Shown here: positions 33,948-42,703 of the stretch, piece by piece
How the letters are laid out: each line of letters starts with the position of its first letter
How positions within the stretch are numbered: the stretch's first letter is position 1
Assembly (NCBI GenBank): GCA_023388315.1
Contig: JAEWGM010000036.1
Coordinates: 1-64,000 of the forward strand
Length of the DNA stretch: 64,000 nucleotides
Direction: 5' to 3'
From: Bacteroidota bacterium
GTDB taxonomy: Bacteria; Bacteroidota; Bacteroidia; Bacteroidales; Dysgonomonadaceae
Notes under the pieces: model-generated
What the model was told of the DNA's origin: nothing
The model's database searches: none
The model's input: only the letters and a program-made list of their open reading frames with translations
Made by a program: the position numbers and the translations under genes

Positions 33948-34967
33948 ATGAAAACAAAAGTATTCAACAAATGGTTTGCGCTGTTATTCACGGTAATAAT
34001 GGTATTGGCAGTTTCCTGTAAAGGAGATGAAGGACCTATGGGGCCTGTAGGGCCCATAGGTGAACAAGGCGTGCAGGGTGTGCAAGGTGCACAAGGAATT
34101 CCGGGTAAGGACGGCAATTTGTTCTATTACGGCAATGGCGCTCCTAAAGCCAATTTAGGAAAAGAGGGCGATATGTACCTCGATAAAGCAGCTTCGAAAC
34201 TCTATGGACCTAAAGAGAAATCGGGATGGGGATCCGGACAAAGCCTGATTGGAGCTAAAGGTGACAAAGGAGATAAAGGTGACAAAGGAGCTAAAGGTGA
34301 CAAAGGCGACATAGGAGCTGACGGAAGCACGATACATAATGGATCAGGTGCTCCGGGTGGTAATATTGGCAAGCTGGGTGATTATTATATAGACACAGTA
34401 ACAGGAGACCTATGGCGTCTTGGTAGACTCGTTGATGCTTTAGTGTGGCGTAAGGTTGCCAACATTAAAGGTAATGCCAATGTAAAATCTACTCCGTGGT
34501 ATATATTTGATGAGATTGGTCAATGGAAGACAATACATTCAGATTTTATATTTTTTGAGGACTTTAATGATATTTTTAATTTCAGTGAGCAGACGATTAA
34601 AGACATAGCTGCCGGGAAATATATAGTGCTGGCTTATATTAAAAAGTCTTTTAATGACCCATTTGTACGCCCCCTTCCCAATTTTATAGCTAAGGGTCAC
34701 GAACCTGAGTTTGGAGCCGGACGTAAGATGTTTAATTATACATATTCTGCCAAACCTGATGGAAAATATTTTCGTGCGGAAATTAATCTTTCCTCTACCG
34801 ATGGTACGGAGGTAAAGGCTCATAAAGGGAATTGGTATTACAGATTGGTATTTGTGGGTGTAGAGGACGGATTTTTTAAAAGTTCTACTTCTAAGGAAGT
34901 CCTAAAGGAAGAACTGCAAAAACTCAGCTACGAAGAGGTCTGTGAACGCTACGGAATTGAGCCTTAA
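33948..34967 (+). CDS. Collagen-like repeat lipoprotein
   Basis: A 339-residue surface lipoprotein. The signal peptide ends in a lipobox (VSC, Cys24). Two Gly-X-Y tracts follow: residues 26-56 (GDEGPMGPVGPIGEQG...) and about 102-127 (GAKGDKGDKGDKGAKGDKGD...), which could form a collagen-like triple helix. Each tract is followed by a similar module with G-x-GAP-xx-N-x-GK-x-GD-x-Y-x-D. The C-terminal 170 residues (from about 170) form an unrecognised globular domain. The Gly-X-Y coding region contains tandem DNA repeats (34252-34326) that could vary in number by slippage. First gene of the cluster. Confidence 0.8.
   Translation: MKTKVFNKWFALLFTVIMVLAVSCKGDEGPMGPVGPIGEQGVQGVQGAQGIPGKDGNLFYYGNGAPKANLGKEGDMYLDKAASKLYGPKEKSGWGSGQSLIGAKGDKGDKGDKGAKGDKGDIGADGSTIHNGSGAPGGNIGKLGDYYIDTVTGDLWRLGRLVDALVWRKVANIKGNANVKSTPWYIFDEIGQWKTIHSDFIFFEDFNDIFNFSEQTIKDIAAGKYIVLAYIKKSFNDPFVRPLPNFIAKGHEPEFGAGRKMFNYTYSAKPDGKYFRAEINLSSTDGTEVKAHKGNWYYRLVFVGVEDGFFKSSTSKEVLKEELQKLSYEEVCERYGIEP
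34252..34326 (+). repeat. Tandem DNA repeats within the collagen-like gene
   Basis: Nine-base units of the form GGNGACAAA/GGAGATAAA/GGAGCTAAA, each encoding Gly-Asp-Lys or Gly-Ala-Lys, repeat about eight times in frame. Gain or loss of units keeps the frame and changes the triple-helix length. Confidence 0.75.
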
Positions 34968-34977
34968 GTGATAAAAA

Positions 34978-35004
34978 AGCGGAGCTGCGGCTGGCAGCTC
35001 TGCT
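34978..35004 (+). terminator. Hairpin between the collagen-like and next gene
   Basis: An 11-bp stem (34978-34988 with 34994-35004, one G-T pair, 5-nt loop). The T-run lies on the minus-strand side, so on the plus strand it may only stabilise the mRNA or attenuate read-through. Confidence 0.5.
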
Positions 35005-35029
35005 TCCCACATTTAAAAAATTAATTGCA

Positions 35030-35581
35030 ATGAAAACAAAACTATTTCAAATCGGGCTAATCTTGCTCGTAATTTTTGGGAGCACGTCGTGCAAAAAAGC
35101 ACTGGAAAACGCGCTAAGTACAGAGATTCCCATCACGGGAAAATCCATAGTTTTTGAGGTGGACGCGGCAACCAAGTCGGCAGAAGCGTCAGCAACACGT
35201 GCCGGCGAAACCGAAGAAGTGTTATACGAAGGTGATTTGAAAATTAACATTGCCGCCGAGTTGAAAAAACAAGGCTTTTCGTTCGAGAACATCAAATCGT
35301 TTCTTATCACTCAGGGAACGATTGAAGAAGCAGCCCCATCGGGGTTTGATATGAAAGGCTTTGTGGGAGCGAAACTCTACTTTGAAAACAAAACAAAACT
35401 GGTGGCAAAAGCAGAAAAAATAGAAGGGAACAAAGTGCGTTTCACTATTGTGAACGGCGAGTTGCTCGATAAACTCAAGGAGGATAACCTGCACATCATC
35501 CTCACTGGCGTTCGCCCCAATAAAAAGCTGAAGCTGAGGTTGGTAATGGATTATAAAGCGAAAGTGAGTTTGATTAAATAG
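35030..35581 (+). CDS. Secreted lipoprotein of unknown function
   Basis: A 183-residue lipoprotein with signal peptide MKTKLFQIGLILLVIFGSTSC and lipobox Cys21. The mature protein begins with a low-complexity Ala/Glu/Thr segment (EVDAATKSAEASATRAGETE, a possible flexible linker) followed by an alpha/beta domain (about 65-183) rich in lysine. I do not recognise the family. It follows the collagen-like gene by 62 bp and ends at a clear terminator, so it probably closes the first unit of the cluster. Confidence 0.65.
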   Translation: MKTKLFQIGLILLVIFGSTSCKKALENALSTEIPITGKSIVFEVDAATKSAEASATRAGETEEVLYEGDLKINIAAELKKQGFSFENIKSFLITQGTIEEAAPSGFDMKGFVGAKLYFENKTKLVAKAEKIEGNKVRFTIVNGELLDKLKEDNLHIILTGVRPNKKLKLRLVMDYKAKVSLIK

Positions 35582-36000
35582 CATCAAAAGCCAAAATTCC
35601 CGCTTTTCACTTCGTTTGCTAAAAAACGTCTTTCCAACGTGTTGGATGAGACACTCTTCATAGTTTGAATAACACCGGGCGGGTGAGTGTATCCGTTCGG
35701 TGTTTTTTGAAAACCTGTTTTGAATTTTCGAGTAAATCAATGGCCGTATATGCACCCCCGCTCTTCTTGTATGGATAGTTAAAACCTTAGTACAAAAAAG
35801 CAAATACAGCAAAGCACCTTATTACCTTATTATATATCTGCCTATTACATTATATAAATGGTTGCATTTTTATCCCGAGGCTCACGTTAAAATACGATTC
35901 GCCTATCCCGCCATGCGGGACAAGTTGCGGTTATAAAATAGAGTAAGGCGTTTATGCGGATAATTATACCAAAAAAACATTCTCATAAAAAACAATTAAA
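35582..36000. other. 419 bp intergenic region
   Basis: No gene seen. It holds a terminator (35671-35708), AT-rich sequence, and a TCCCGC (35906-35911)/GCGGGA (35915-35920) hairpin whose arms resemble the TCCGCC/GGCGGA intergenic repeats at 2992 and 5829. It separates two parts of the surface-protein cluster. Confidence 0.5.
35671..35708 (+). terminator. Intrinsic terminator
   Basis: AACACCG (35671-35677) pairs with CGGTGTT (35698-35704), 20-nt loop, followed by a T-run to 35708. The loop begins GGCGGGT and resembles the hairpin at 38896-38932. Confidence 0.75.
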
Positions 36001-36621
36001 ATGAACACAAAAAAATCCATCATCCTACTCATTGCCTGCCTATTGCTGTCGGCAGGCGGTTATGCGCAAATCCGTTACGGCGGCCGCGCCGAAATGTCCA
36101 TCAACAACCCTACTTTTACCGAAGGCAAGAATAAACTGGAGCAGCCGCCCGCCTTTATGATAGGCACCGGAGTGGAAAACAGCATCCCGAAAATTGACAT
36201 GAGTTTGGAGAGCCTTTTTATGATTGGCGGCGAGCGGGTGAAATTTATTTATCCCGACGACCCTGAGAATAATTTAGACTTAACCTTTCGGCTTTTAGAA
36301 CTTTCTACGATGTTGAAAAAGAAATTCAGCACGGGTGTTCCCGTCAAGCCTTATGTGGGCGCCGGGATGTATGCCAAATTCTATATTTCCGAGAGGGTGT
36401 ACAATGCCTTGCTTTCGGGAGAAAAGGAAACTCAAGCACACGAATCGGAAGTGGACTCCTCGGTGGGAATCCTTGCCGGAGCCGGAGTGGAGGTGGCAAA
36501 TCACGTAAACATCGGCATTAATTGGCGGTATGTGATTACCGGAGAAAACGCACGGTTCATAAAAGACGGTACCAAGCAGCAAAAAAGCCTCTTTACCGTG
36601 TCTTTGGGGGTGTTTTTTTAG
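36001..36621 (+). CDS. Outer-membrane beta-barrel protein, unknown function
   Basis: A secreted protein of 206 residues. The signal peptide ends AGGYAQ (about 24). The mature sequence has alternating hydrophobic strands, repeated glycine-rich turns (KPYVGAGMYAKFYIS, GILAGAGVEVANHVNIGINWRYVI) and a terminal Phe (SLGVFF), all typical of small beta-barrels (PF13505/PF13568-like). Probably inserts into the outer membrane. It lies inside the surface-protein cluster, after a gap of 419 bp, so it may start a second unit. Function unknown. Confidence 0.75.
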   Translation: MNTKKSIILLIACLLLSAGGYAQIRYGGRAEMSINNPTFTEGKNKLEQPPAFMIGTGVENSIPKIDMSLESLFMIGGERVKFIYPDDPENNLDLTFRLLELSTMLKKKFSTGVPVKPYVGAGMYAKFYISERVYNALLSGEKETQAHESEVDSSVGILAGAGVEVANHVNIGINWRYVITGENARFIKDGTKQQKSLFTVSLGVFF

Positions 36622-36740
36622 GCATAAAAGTACAAGGCAAAAAAATGATTGTCCGCAATGGCAATTTATTTGGATGTTTTGCAGGTAAACTTGTTCTCAA
36701 AACTCTCTAAATAAAAACATATTCACTTAATAAAAACAAA

Positions 36741-37391
36741 ATGAAAACAACAATTAAATTACTGCTCGCTCTTGCCGTGATACTGTCGGCAGGCTGTAGC
36801 GAAGATTCGGAAGGCCTTGCCTCCTCCTTAAAAGGAACGGCCTGGCTCGCAGAGCGAGTCGAGCTAAAAAACGGCGATAACTACGGTGAAACGGACTTCG
36901 AACCCTATTGGATACAATTTATGGATGGTCAATTTATGGCGTTACCTGTAGAAGGAAACTACAAAATAGACAAAAAAGCCGGAACTCTGTCAATCAACAA
37001 CGGAGAACCCTACAAATATAGGATAACAAACAATAAAATGATTTGGGAGGCTGGCATCATGCGAATCACATTTAAAAAAGTAAACCCTCCCGACTCGAAA
37101 CTACTTATATGCGATTGGACAATATTCAGCGCTGAATATTTTAATAAAGGCACCCATGAATGGCGGGACATAGACCCACTGCCTTCTAGTGAAGTAACAT
37201 TCAGCTCTTCAACTGAGGGAGCCCTCAACGGCACTCCCTTCACTTACAAACTTATAGGTAATGTGATAACCTTTACTCCCGGAGATAAAAAAATATTTAT
37301 TACCGAACTTACCCTTGACAACTGTACATATATCGAATTCGATAATAACACTAAAAAGATAAATAAAATTGAATGGATAATAAGCAAATAA
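36741..37391 (+). CDS. Lipocalin-like lipoprotein
   Basis: A 216-residue lipoprotein; the signal peptide ends with lipobox AGC (Cys19). The mature N-terminal half has the opening of lipocalin-like Bacteroidota lipoproteins: LKGTAWLAERVELKNGDN, then YWIQFMDGQF, GNYKIDKKAGTLSINNGE, and IMRITFKKVNPPD. The C-terminal half looks like a second such beta-rich repeat. It resembles the lipoprotein at 39007 (see findings). Exact function unknown; small-molecule binding or scaffolding is possible. Confidence 0.68.
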   Translation: MKTTIKLLLALAVILSAGCSEDSEGLASSLKGTAWLAERVELKNGDNYGETDFEPYWIQFMDGQFMALPVEGNYKIDKKAGTLSINNGEPYKYRITNNKMIWEAGIMRITFKKVNPPDSKLLICDWTIFSAEYFNKGTHEWRDIDPLPSSEVTFSSSTEGALNGTPFTYKLIGNVITFTPGDKKIFITELTLDNCTYIEFDNNTKKINKIEWIISK

Positions 37392-37435
37392 GATACAGTC
37401 AACAACGAGCAAACAACATAAAAAAATAAATCAAA

Positions 37436-38842
37436 ATGAAAACAACAATTCTTACCATTGCCATCGTCTTGATGATAAGCCTATCGGGGCAGGCACAGCA
37501 AGCGGCACAAACAACAACTACACCGTTGCCTGCCGCACTGAAAAGCTTAACCCCCGATTTGCGGACGGGGTTTCAATTCTCGCTCAGGGGAGGATATGAT
37601 TTTCCTACCTATCCCGCCAAAGAATTGGCAGAGTATTACAATTCGCGCGTTTTTAAAGCAAAAGGCGGTCCGATGGGTGGCGTGTCTGTCGATTATTATT
37701 GGGATTGGTTCGGCGTTGGGGTTGACGGCGATTACATTCGCAATACGCTGACACATCCTTTTGACCCCCCTCTGAACCATAAGGCTGATGTGGAAAAAGC
37801 AAAAATGCCGATTACGCGCCTGTTTGCGGGCGTGGGACCCAATCTCCGTTATCTCGACCCGTCTTGCTCATTTTCGGCCGAACTGAACACCCGCGCGGGG
37901 ATAGGGAGTATAAAAGGAGAAGACTTAACCAGATTTACGGCTTTCAATGCTTCGGGTTTCTTTTCCATAAAAATACAGCCTCGGTTTACCTATTTTGTAA
38001 ATCCGTGGCTCGGTTTTCACGCCGGCGCCTACTATATGCACCATTTCAAGGTGCCGTACAAACCTTATTTATACGATGAAACACATCCCGGAGAAGATGT
38101 TCCGAAAGTAAATATCTCCTCCATCGGCACCTTTGCCGGAGTTACCTTCCGCATTTCGCCGCCGCCCGCCGTACCTGTACCTCCTAAACAAGAGAGAGCG
38201 CCCGAAAACTTTGTGATAAACGGCAAAGTGGTTATTTGCGAAACCACCACGCCCATCGAAGGGGTTACCATTGTGGTGAAAGAGAAAAGAAACGGACAGG
38301 AAAAAATATTGACATCCAACAGCAAAGGAGAATTTTCTTTTGAAGTGATGCCCAACTCCGAACTCACCATCTACGGCAAAAAAGCCAACTATTTCTCGCA
38401 AGTGGTTACTATTGGAGCGCAAGATATTAAACGCTACCGCAACGTAATCCTTGAGATATGTATGGAGCGCGCGGATTGCGACGAATCGGTGCGGTTGAAC
38501 AACATCCACTACGATTTGGATAAATACGATATCCGTCCCGATGCCCGTCCCGAACTCGACCGCTTAGTACAATTCCTGCGTGATAATCCCGAAGTGAGGG
38601 TAGAACTCTCCTCGCACACCGACTCGCGCGCCTCGCACGAATACAACGAAAGGCTGTCGCAAAACCGCGCCAATTCGGCACGCGCCTACATCATCTCCAA
38701 AGTCATTGCCGCCGACAGGATTATATCGGTAGGATACGGCGAAACCCGTTTGCTCAACCGCTGCGCCGATGGTGTTCCCTGCTCCGAAGCCGAGCATCAG
38801 TTGAACCGCCGCACGGAAATGAAGGTGATTTGTCCGAAATAA
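37436..38842 (+). CDS. OmpA family protein with carboxypeptidase-regulatory-like domain
   Basis: A three-part outer-membrane protein of 468 residues. After a signal peptide (ending SGQAQ, about 21) comes a beta-barrel with an outer-membrane look (about 40-245; GYDFPTYPAKEL, GVGVDGDYIRN, aromatic strands). Residues about 258-340 form a CarboxypepD_reg-like beta-sandwich (GKVVICETTTPIEGVTIVVK). The C-terminal 115 residues are an OmpA domain that binds peptidoglycan (NNIHYDLDKYDIRPDA, then SSHTDSRASHEYNERLSQ, NRRTEMKV). It likely anchors the surface module to the cell wall. Followed by a terminator. Confidence 0.9.
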   Translation: MKTTILTIAIVLMISLSGQAQQAAQTTTTPLPAALKSLTPDLRTGFQFSLRGGYDFPTYPAKELAEYYNSRVFKAKGGPMGGVSVDYYWDWFGVGVDGDYIRNTLTHPFDPPLNHKADVEKAKMPITRLFAGVGPNLRYLDPSCSFSAELNTRAGIGSIKGEDLTRFTAFNASGFFSIKIQPRFTYFVNPWLGFHAGAYYMHHFKVPYKPYLYDETHPGEDVPKVNISSIGTFAGVTFRISPPPAVPVPPKQERAPENFVINGKVVICETTTPIEGVTIVVKEKRNGQEKILTSNSKGEFSFEVMPNSELTIYGKKANYFSQVVTIGAQDIKRYRNVILEICMERADCDESVRLNNIHYDLDKYDIRPDARPELDRLVQFLRDNPEVRVELSSHTDSRASHEYNERLSQNRANSARAYIISKVIAADRIISVGYGETRLLNRCADGVPCSEAEHQLNRRTEMKVICPK

Positions 38843-38895
38843 AACAACGTGTAGGAGCGGATACTCCTATGGTGGTTGGATTGTTTTCATTGTTT

Positions 38896-38932
38896 ACGCC
38901 GGGCGGTATAGCGCGTCCGTCCGGCGTTTTTC
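38896..38932 (+). terminator. Intrinsic terminator after the OmpA-family gene
   Basis: ACGCCGG (38896-38902) pairs with CCGGCGT (38921-38927), then a T-run. The hairpin shares its GCCGGGCGG opening and TCCG before the second arm with the one at 35671. Confidence 0.8.
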
Positions 38933-39006
38933 CCTCCGATAAATTCGGAAATGAAAGCGAAAACAATCCCACAAACAAAACCTAAATATCAAAATAAAAA
39001 AAAGAA

Positions 39007-39543
39007 ATGAAAACAAAACGTCCTATTTTAGCCATACTTGCCCTGTTGGCTGTAGCCATTACTTTTTGCGGCTGCAAAGAACTGCTTGGCGCGTTGGCAG
39101 AATCGTACACCATTCCGTCCGAAAAATTGGAAGGAGTGTGGGAACGCTACAAAATGGAAGCCAACGAAAATGGCTCTTGGAGAGAAGTGGATCAAGGAAA
39201 TCACTACATTTCGTTTGATACTGAAGCAGAAAGCGGGCAAAGCTCCGACTTTGGCAAATTCACCTACTTTTTACAGGCACGCGAAGTGCGCTTCAACCCC
39301 CAAAATATTTATGAAGTAGCCCCGCCGCGTAACCTGATGTGGGTGAACGAGCAAAATCCGTGGGAACTTGCCTGGAGTTTCGAAAGAAACGGTGTAAAAT
39401 ACCGCGAATATCTTAAGCGGATAAACCCCGACGGAAAGCGTCCACTAGGAGGCATCAGCAAGGAACAGATGGAACGCATCCGCGAGGTAGGGGCAAGAGG
39501 TAGTAAAAGAAAGCAAAGACGTCCGCCGCTTAAAATAGATTAA
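39007..39543 (+). CDS. Lipocalin-like lipoprotein
   Basis: A 178-residue lipoprotein: signal peptide with lipobox CGC (Cys23), then a beta-rich domain beginning KLEGVWERYKMEANENGSW, YISFDTEAESG, and ending WSFERNGVKYREYLKRINPDG. Its layout parallels the lipoprotein at 36741 (LKGTAW..., FKKVNPPD). The C-terminal 40 residues are strongly basic (SKRKQRRPPLKID at the end), unusual for a surface lipoprotein and perhaps used to touch the envelope or DNA. Family not identified further. Confidence 0.65.
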   Translation: MKTKRPILAILALLAVAITFCGCKELLGALAESYTIPSEKLEGVWERYKMEANENGSWREVDQGNHYISFDTEAESGQSSDFGKFTYFLQAREVRFNPQNIYEVAPPRNLMWVNEQNPWELAWSFERNGVKYREYLKRINPDGKRPLGGISKEQMERIREVGARGSKRKQRRPPLKID

Positions 39544-39609
39544 GTCAAATAATTGCAATTTAAGGTGTCTATTACATAAAAAACATTTGAAAACATTAAA
39601 CTCCAAAAA

Positions 39610-40644
39610 ATGAAAACAACAAAACTTACCCTTATTCTTATTCTGCTTTTTGCGGTAGGAAGCGCCACCGAATTCAGTGCTCAAAGCTGGTTGGAACGTC
39701 TGGGAAAACGAGCCGAAAACACGGCTAAACGCAAAGTGGAGCGCAAAGTGGAAGAGAAGGTGGACAAAGCCGTGGATAGAGCGTTCGATAAAACCGAAGA
39801 GGAAATCAAAAAAAGTTCACAAAAAAAGGAAGCGTATGAGGATGACCCCGTAATGGAAAAAACATCTCAAAAAGAACCCAGACAAAAACGCGGCAAACAA
39901 AAAACGGTGAACGAAAACTTTGAAATAATTGAAGAGGACGTTACCGACGAATACAGTCTTCCGCCCGCTTTACCCGGGGACGTGCAAAACATCTCCGACT
40001 GGGAGAACGGCGAACCTTTTTACGCCCTGAAGAAAGGCGGTGTAGTTGAGTACACAAACTACGATGGAAAAGGCAGAGTGAGTAGTTACGTGAAAAACAA
40101 AGTAATAGAAATGCAACGACACGGGAGAAATATAACGGCCGTGCTTGCCGGAACAGAAACCAACGCGAAAGGAAAAGAATTGGGGTCAGCCACTTTATCG
40201 CTGCGTTTCCAAAATGGCAGTTTTTATGTGGATTTGTTAAGTATGATGCCTCCAAAAGGATTGGAAAATGCTGATTTTGACGCGAAAATTACTGGCAGGG
40301 AAATGATGATTCCCGAAAAACTGGCGCCCGGGCAGGTGCTTCCCGAAGCCGAAATGCAATTCAATATAAAAATGAAAGGCGATGGCGATTCAATGGCTCT
40401 TCCTCCTATTGTTGTCCGGGTGTTCAACCGCAAAGCCATAGGAGCAGAAAGTGTAGAAACACCTATTGGCAAATTCGTTTGCTTCAAAATAAACCAAAGT
40501 GTGGAGATGGAGTTGCCGCTTATCGGCAAGCAGGTTTCGTCCGGCACGGTATGGATTGGCAAAGGAATGGGGGTAGTTAAATCGGTGTCGTACGACAAAA
40601 AAGGGAAACTTCAAGGCACTACGCTTTTAACCAATTTGGAATAG
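39610..40644 (+). CDS. TapB-like secreted protein with charged helical N-terminus
   Basis: A 344-residue secreted protein. The signal peptide ends about residue 24 (SATEFSAQ). Residues about 26-100 are a highly charged, probably helical or coiled-coil segment (KRKVERKVEEKVDKAVDRAF). The remaining two thirds resemble the TapB/DUF3108-like beta-rich family (PFYALKKGGVVEYTNYD, GKFVCFKINQSVEME, GTVWIGKGMGVVKSVSYD), a group of surface/periplasmic proteins of unclear role. It ends the run of MKTT-type genes before a 315-bp gap. Confidence 0.65.
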   Translation: MKTTKLTLILILLFAVGSATEFSAQSWLERLGKRAENTAKRKVERKVEEKVDKAVDRAFDKTEEEIKKSSQKKEAYEDDPVMEKTSQKEPRQKRGKQKTVNENFEIIEEDVTDEYSLPPALPGDVQNISDWENGEPFYALKKGGVVEYTNYDGKGRVSSYVKNKVIEMQRHGRNITAVLAGTETNAKGKELGSATLSLRFQNGSFYVDLLSMMPPKGLENADFDAKITGREMMIPEKLAPGQVLPEAEMQFNIKMKGDGDSMALPPIVVRVFNRKAIGAESVETPIGKFVCFKINQSVEMELPLIGKQVSSGTVWIGKGMGVVKSVSYDKKGKLQGTTLLTNLE

Positions 40645-40959
40645 CAACGTTTTCATGTTGAACGATAGTCAAAATAAGCCTCAACTTCTGTTTGTTCTTT
40701 TTTTTATCAGTAAATCAGGTGTTTATCCTTATTGCATGCGCAGATAATACAAGTAGGCACAAATGTTAATGCGTGATTTGTACAAATTTTTGCTCAGATA
40801 GTATAAATGACTCCGGCATACTTGGCTTACCTTTAATGTAAGTCTTGTTCGATTGAGTTGAACAGAGGTTCGATGGGTGAGTGAAATGTTTAAAAACAAT
40901 CGTATAGCCTTACTTCACATCTTTGTTTTCACGCGGTTAAATTTTAAAAATTCAACAAA
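40645..40959. other. 315 bp intergenic region
   Basis: No gene is seen. It contains short inverted repeats such as CTTAC...GTAAG near 40830-40850 and a sequence near 40918-40925 (CATCTTTG) that is one base off the -7 consensus, which could drive the following genes. Confidence 0.4.
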
Positions 40960-41328
40960 ATGAAAAAAATAATGATACTCTTGGTTGTTGTTCCCGCACT
41001 CGTTTTGTGCGGAGCGTCTATTCCTAAAAAAGACAGCGTTAGGAACGTTAAAACGATAAAAATGCTCTACAAAGAGTATAAGAACGGAGAAATTAGTGAA
41101 TGTAAATACAAAGGGAAAACCGTTTATAGAGCGGTTTTGAACGCTTATGACGCGGCTTCTCACATTTACGATACGGAGGGAAATCTAATTGGAACTTGCA
41201 ATTACGCGTGGGGAATGCCCGACCCAATTTGTTGGGAACTCACAGATTTTGAGGTGATTTACAGGGTGAGAAAAAATATTTGGGGTGAACCGGGTGTGAG
41301 ATTAAAATTGAACAAAAAACGGCGTTAG
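40960..41328 (+). CDS. Small secreted protein, unknown
   Basis: A 122-residue protein with an N-terminal hydrophobic segment typical of signal peptides (IMILLVVVPALVLC). The Cys17 at its end lacks a good lipobox (LVLC), so a soluble or anchored form are both possible. The mature part is small and basic, with a YDTEGNLIGTCNYAWGM stretch. I recognise no family. It precedes the helical lipoprotein at 41397. Confidence 0.55.
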   Translation: MKKIMILLVVVPALVLCGASIPKKDSVRNVKTIKMLYKEYKNGEISECKYKGKTVYRAVLNAYDAASHIYDTEGNLIGTCNYAWGMPDPICWELTDFEVIYRVRKNIWGEPGVRLKLNKKRR

Positions 41329-41396
41329 TGCTAAAAGTCAAAAGCGTAATCGCTAAGAGGAAAAATTAAAAGTCATATAAACAAAACGATAAGGAA

Positions 41397-41834
41397 ATGA
41401 AAAAAATACTGTATTTATTTGTCATAGCGTTCGCAGTAATGGCATTAGTTTCTTGTGGACGCAGCGAAGGCAAGAGCGCGCTTCGTGATTTGGAAAAAAT
41501 TGTGGAAAAAGCGGAAAAGAACAAAGACAAACTCTCCGCGGAAGAATGGAAAGAGTTGTTTGCAGAATTTCAGGAAAAAGAGGCAATTGCCAACGAGGCT
41601 GCCGAAAAAAACGAATTGGGGATTACCGGCAAGGTAAAACTCCTCGCACTCACTACCCGCTGGGCTGCCGCATACGGGCCCAGGATGTTTGAAGATATGG
41701 CATCGGAAATGGATGAAGCTGGCCTCAATGATTTTGAGGGAGAATTGAAAAAAATGGGGGGAGAACTGAAAGAAATGCTCAAATCGTTGAGCGAAGACTC
41801 CATTATGCAAGAAGCATTGGAACAAGACAATTAG
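41397..41834 (+). CDS. Helical lipoprotein, unknown function
   Basis: A 145-residue lipoprotein (signal peptide MKKILYLFVIAFAVMALVSC, Cys20 lipobox VSC). The mature region is almost all charged helix: a coiled coil-like stretch EKIVEKAEKNKDKLSAEEWK, then a hydrophobic patch ITGKVKLLALTTRWAAAYGP, then a second acidic helix (EGELKKMGGELKEMLKSLSE). Small Bacteroidota lipoproteins of this shape are common and uncharacterised. It ends 50 bp before the leucine-rich-repeat gene. Confidence 0.62.
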   Translation: MKKILYLFVIAFAVMALVSCGRSEGKSALRDLEKIVEKAEKNKDKLSAEEWKELFAEFQEKEAIANEAAEKNELGITGKVKLLALTTRWAAAYGPRMFEDMASEMDEAGLNDFEGELKKMGGELKEMLKSLSEDSIMQEALEQDN

Positions 41835-41884
41835 AGCTGCCGAAGGCTTCGTCCTTCCGTCGCCTTAAAACCAATAACAGGCAT

Positions 41885-42697
41885 ATGAAAACAAATCTCA
41901 AAATACTGCTTGCTACCGCTGTTTTGGCGTTTGGCACGGTTGGTTTAGAATGTAACGGGCGCGTTTTCGCGCAGGAAAACCCCGATGTTACCATTGTGCG
42001 TACCCGCCAAATAGGGAAAAAGCGCACCATAGACATTCAAAATAACGCGTTTTTTGTTGTCCTTACCACAGCCGAAACCCCAAACTCAACCATCGGGTTG
42101 GGCATAAAAGCGTTGGAGGGCTATGAAGATGGCGTGTGGATCGACCTCAACAACAACAAACAAAAAGAGGCGGGCGAAGAAATAACGCTTCTTGATGGTG
42201 AACGCGCAACGTATGTCATCCAGGCGCCAACCGTTACCCTGTATGGCAAAATTACGGAATTGGATTGTTCCGGCAACAACCTGACGGCACTCAGTACATC
42301 GAATTTCTCTTTTCTCGAAAAAATGAATTGTTCATCCAATCAAATTACCCAGTTGGATGTAAGCCGTTGCAACTTGTTGAAAGATTTAATTTGTGACAAC
42401 AACAACCTCGCTTTGCTAAAAACCGGCAAAATGAAAGCCCTTGAGCGGTTGAGTTGCGCAGGAAACTTGCTCACTAAACTGGATGTGAAAAAGACAAACA
42501 CGCTGGAATGGATATCGTGTGCGGGCAACAGCATCAGTGGCAAACAGATGGCCGCTTTGCTCAAAAGCCTTCCCAATCGCGCAGGCAGGGAGCAGGGAGC
42601 AATCATAGTGGGCGGCTGGAAAGATGGCGAAGAGAACAATTGTACCGAAGAACAGAAACAAATAGCCCTCGCGAAAAACTGGGAAGTAAAAGATTGA
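41885..42697 (+). CDS. Secreted leucine-rich repeat protein
   Basis: A 270-residue protein with signal peptide MKTNLKILLATAVLAFGTVG... and a likely cleavage near VFAQ (about 30). Residues about 125-215 contain four to five leucine-rich repeats of the type ITELDCSGNNLTAL, LEKMNCSSNQITQLDVSRC, LIC/LSC...N.L..LDV, each 21-22 residues with the asparagine ladder. An N-terminal beta-rich region (about 35-110) precedes them. Such repeats mediate protein binding; an adhesin or scaffold role is possible. It is packed against the next gene (6 bp gap). Confidence 0.75.
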   Translation: MKTNLKILLATAVLAFGTVGLECNGRVFAQENPDVTIVRTRQIGKKRTIDIQNNAFFVVLTTAETPNSTIGLGIKALEGYEDGVWIDLNNNKQKEAGEEITLLDGERATYVIQAPTVTLYGKITELDCSGNNLTALSTSNFSFLEKMNCSSNQITQLDVSRCNLLKDLICDNNNLALLKTGKMKALERLSCAGNLLTKLDVKKTNTLEWISCAGNSISGKQMAALLKSLPNRAGREQGAIIVGGWKDGEENNCTEEQKQIALAKNWEVKD

Positions 42698-42703
42698 TAT
42701 TTT

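Noticed and set aside
33926..34117. 63-residue minus-strand Pro-rich ORF (CTPCTPCSPMGPTGP...)
   Set aside because: It mirrors the collagen-like Gly-X-Y coding region on the opposite strand.
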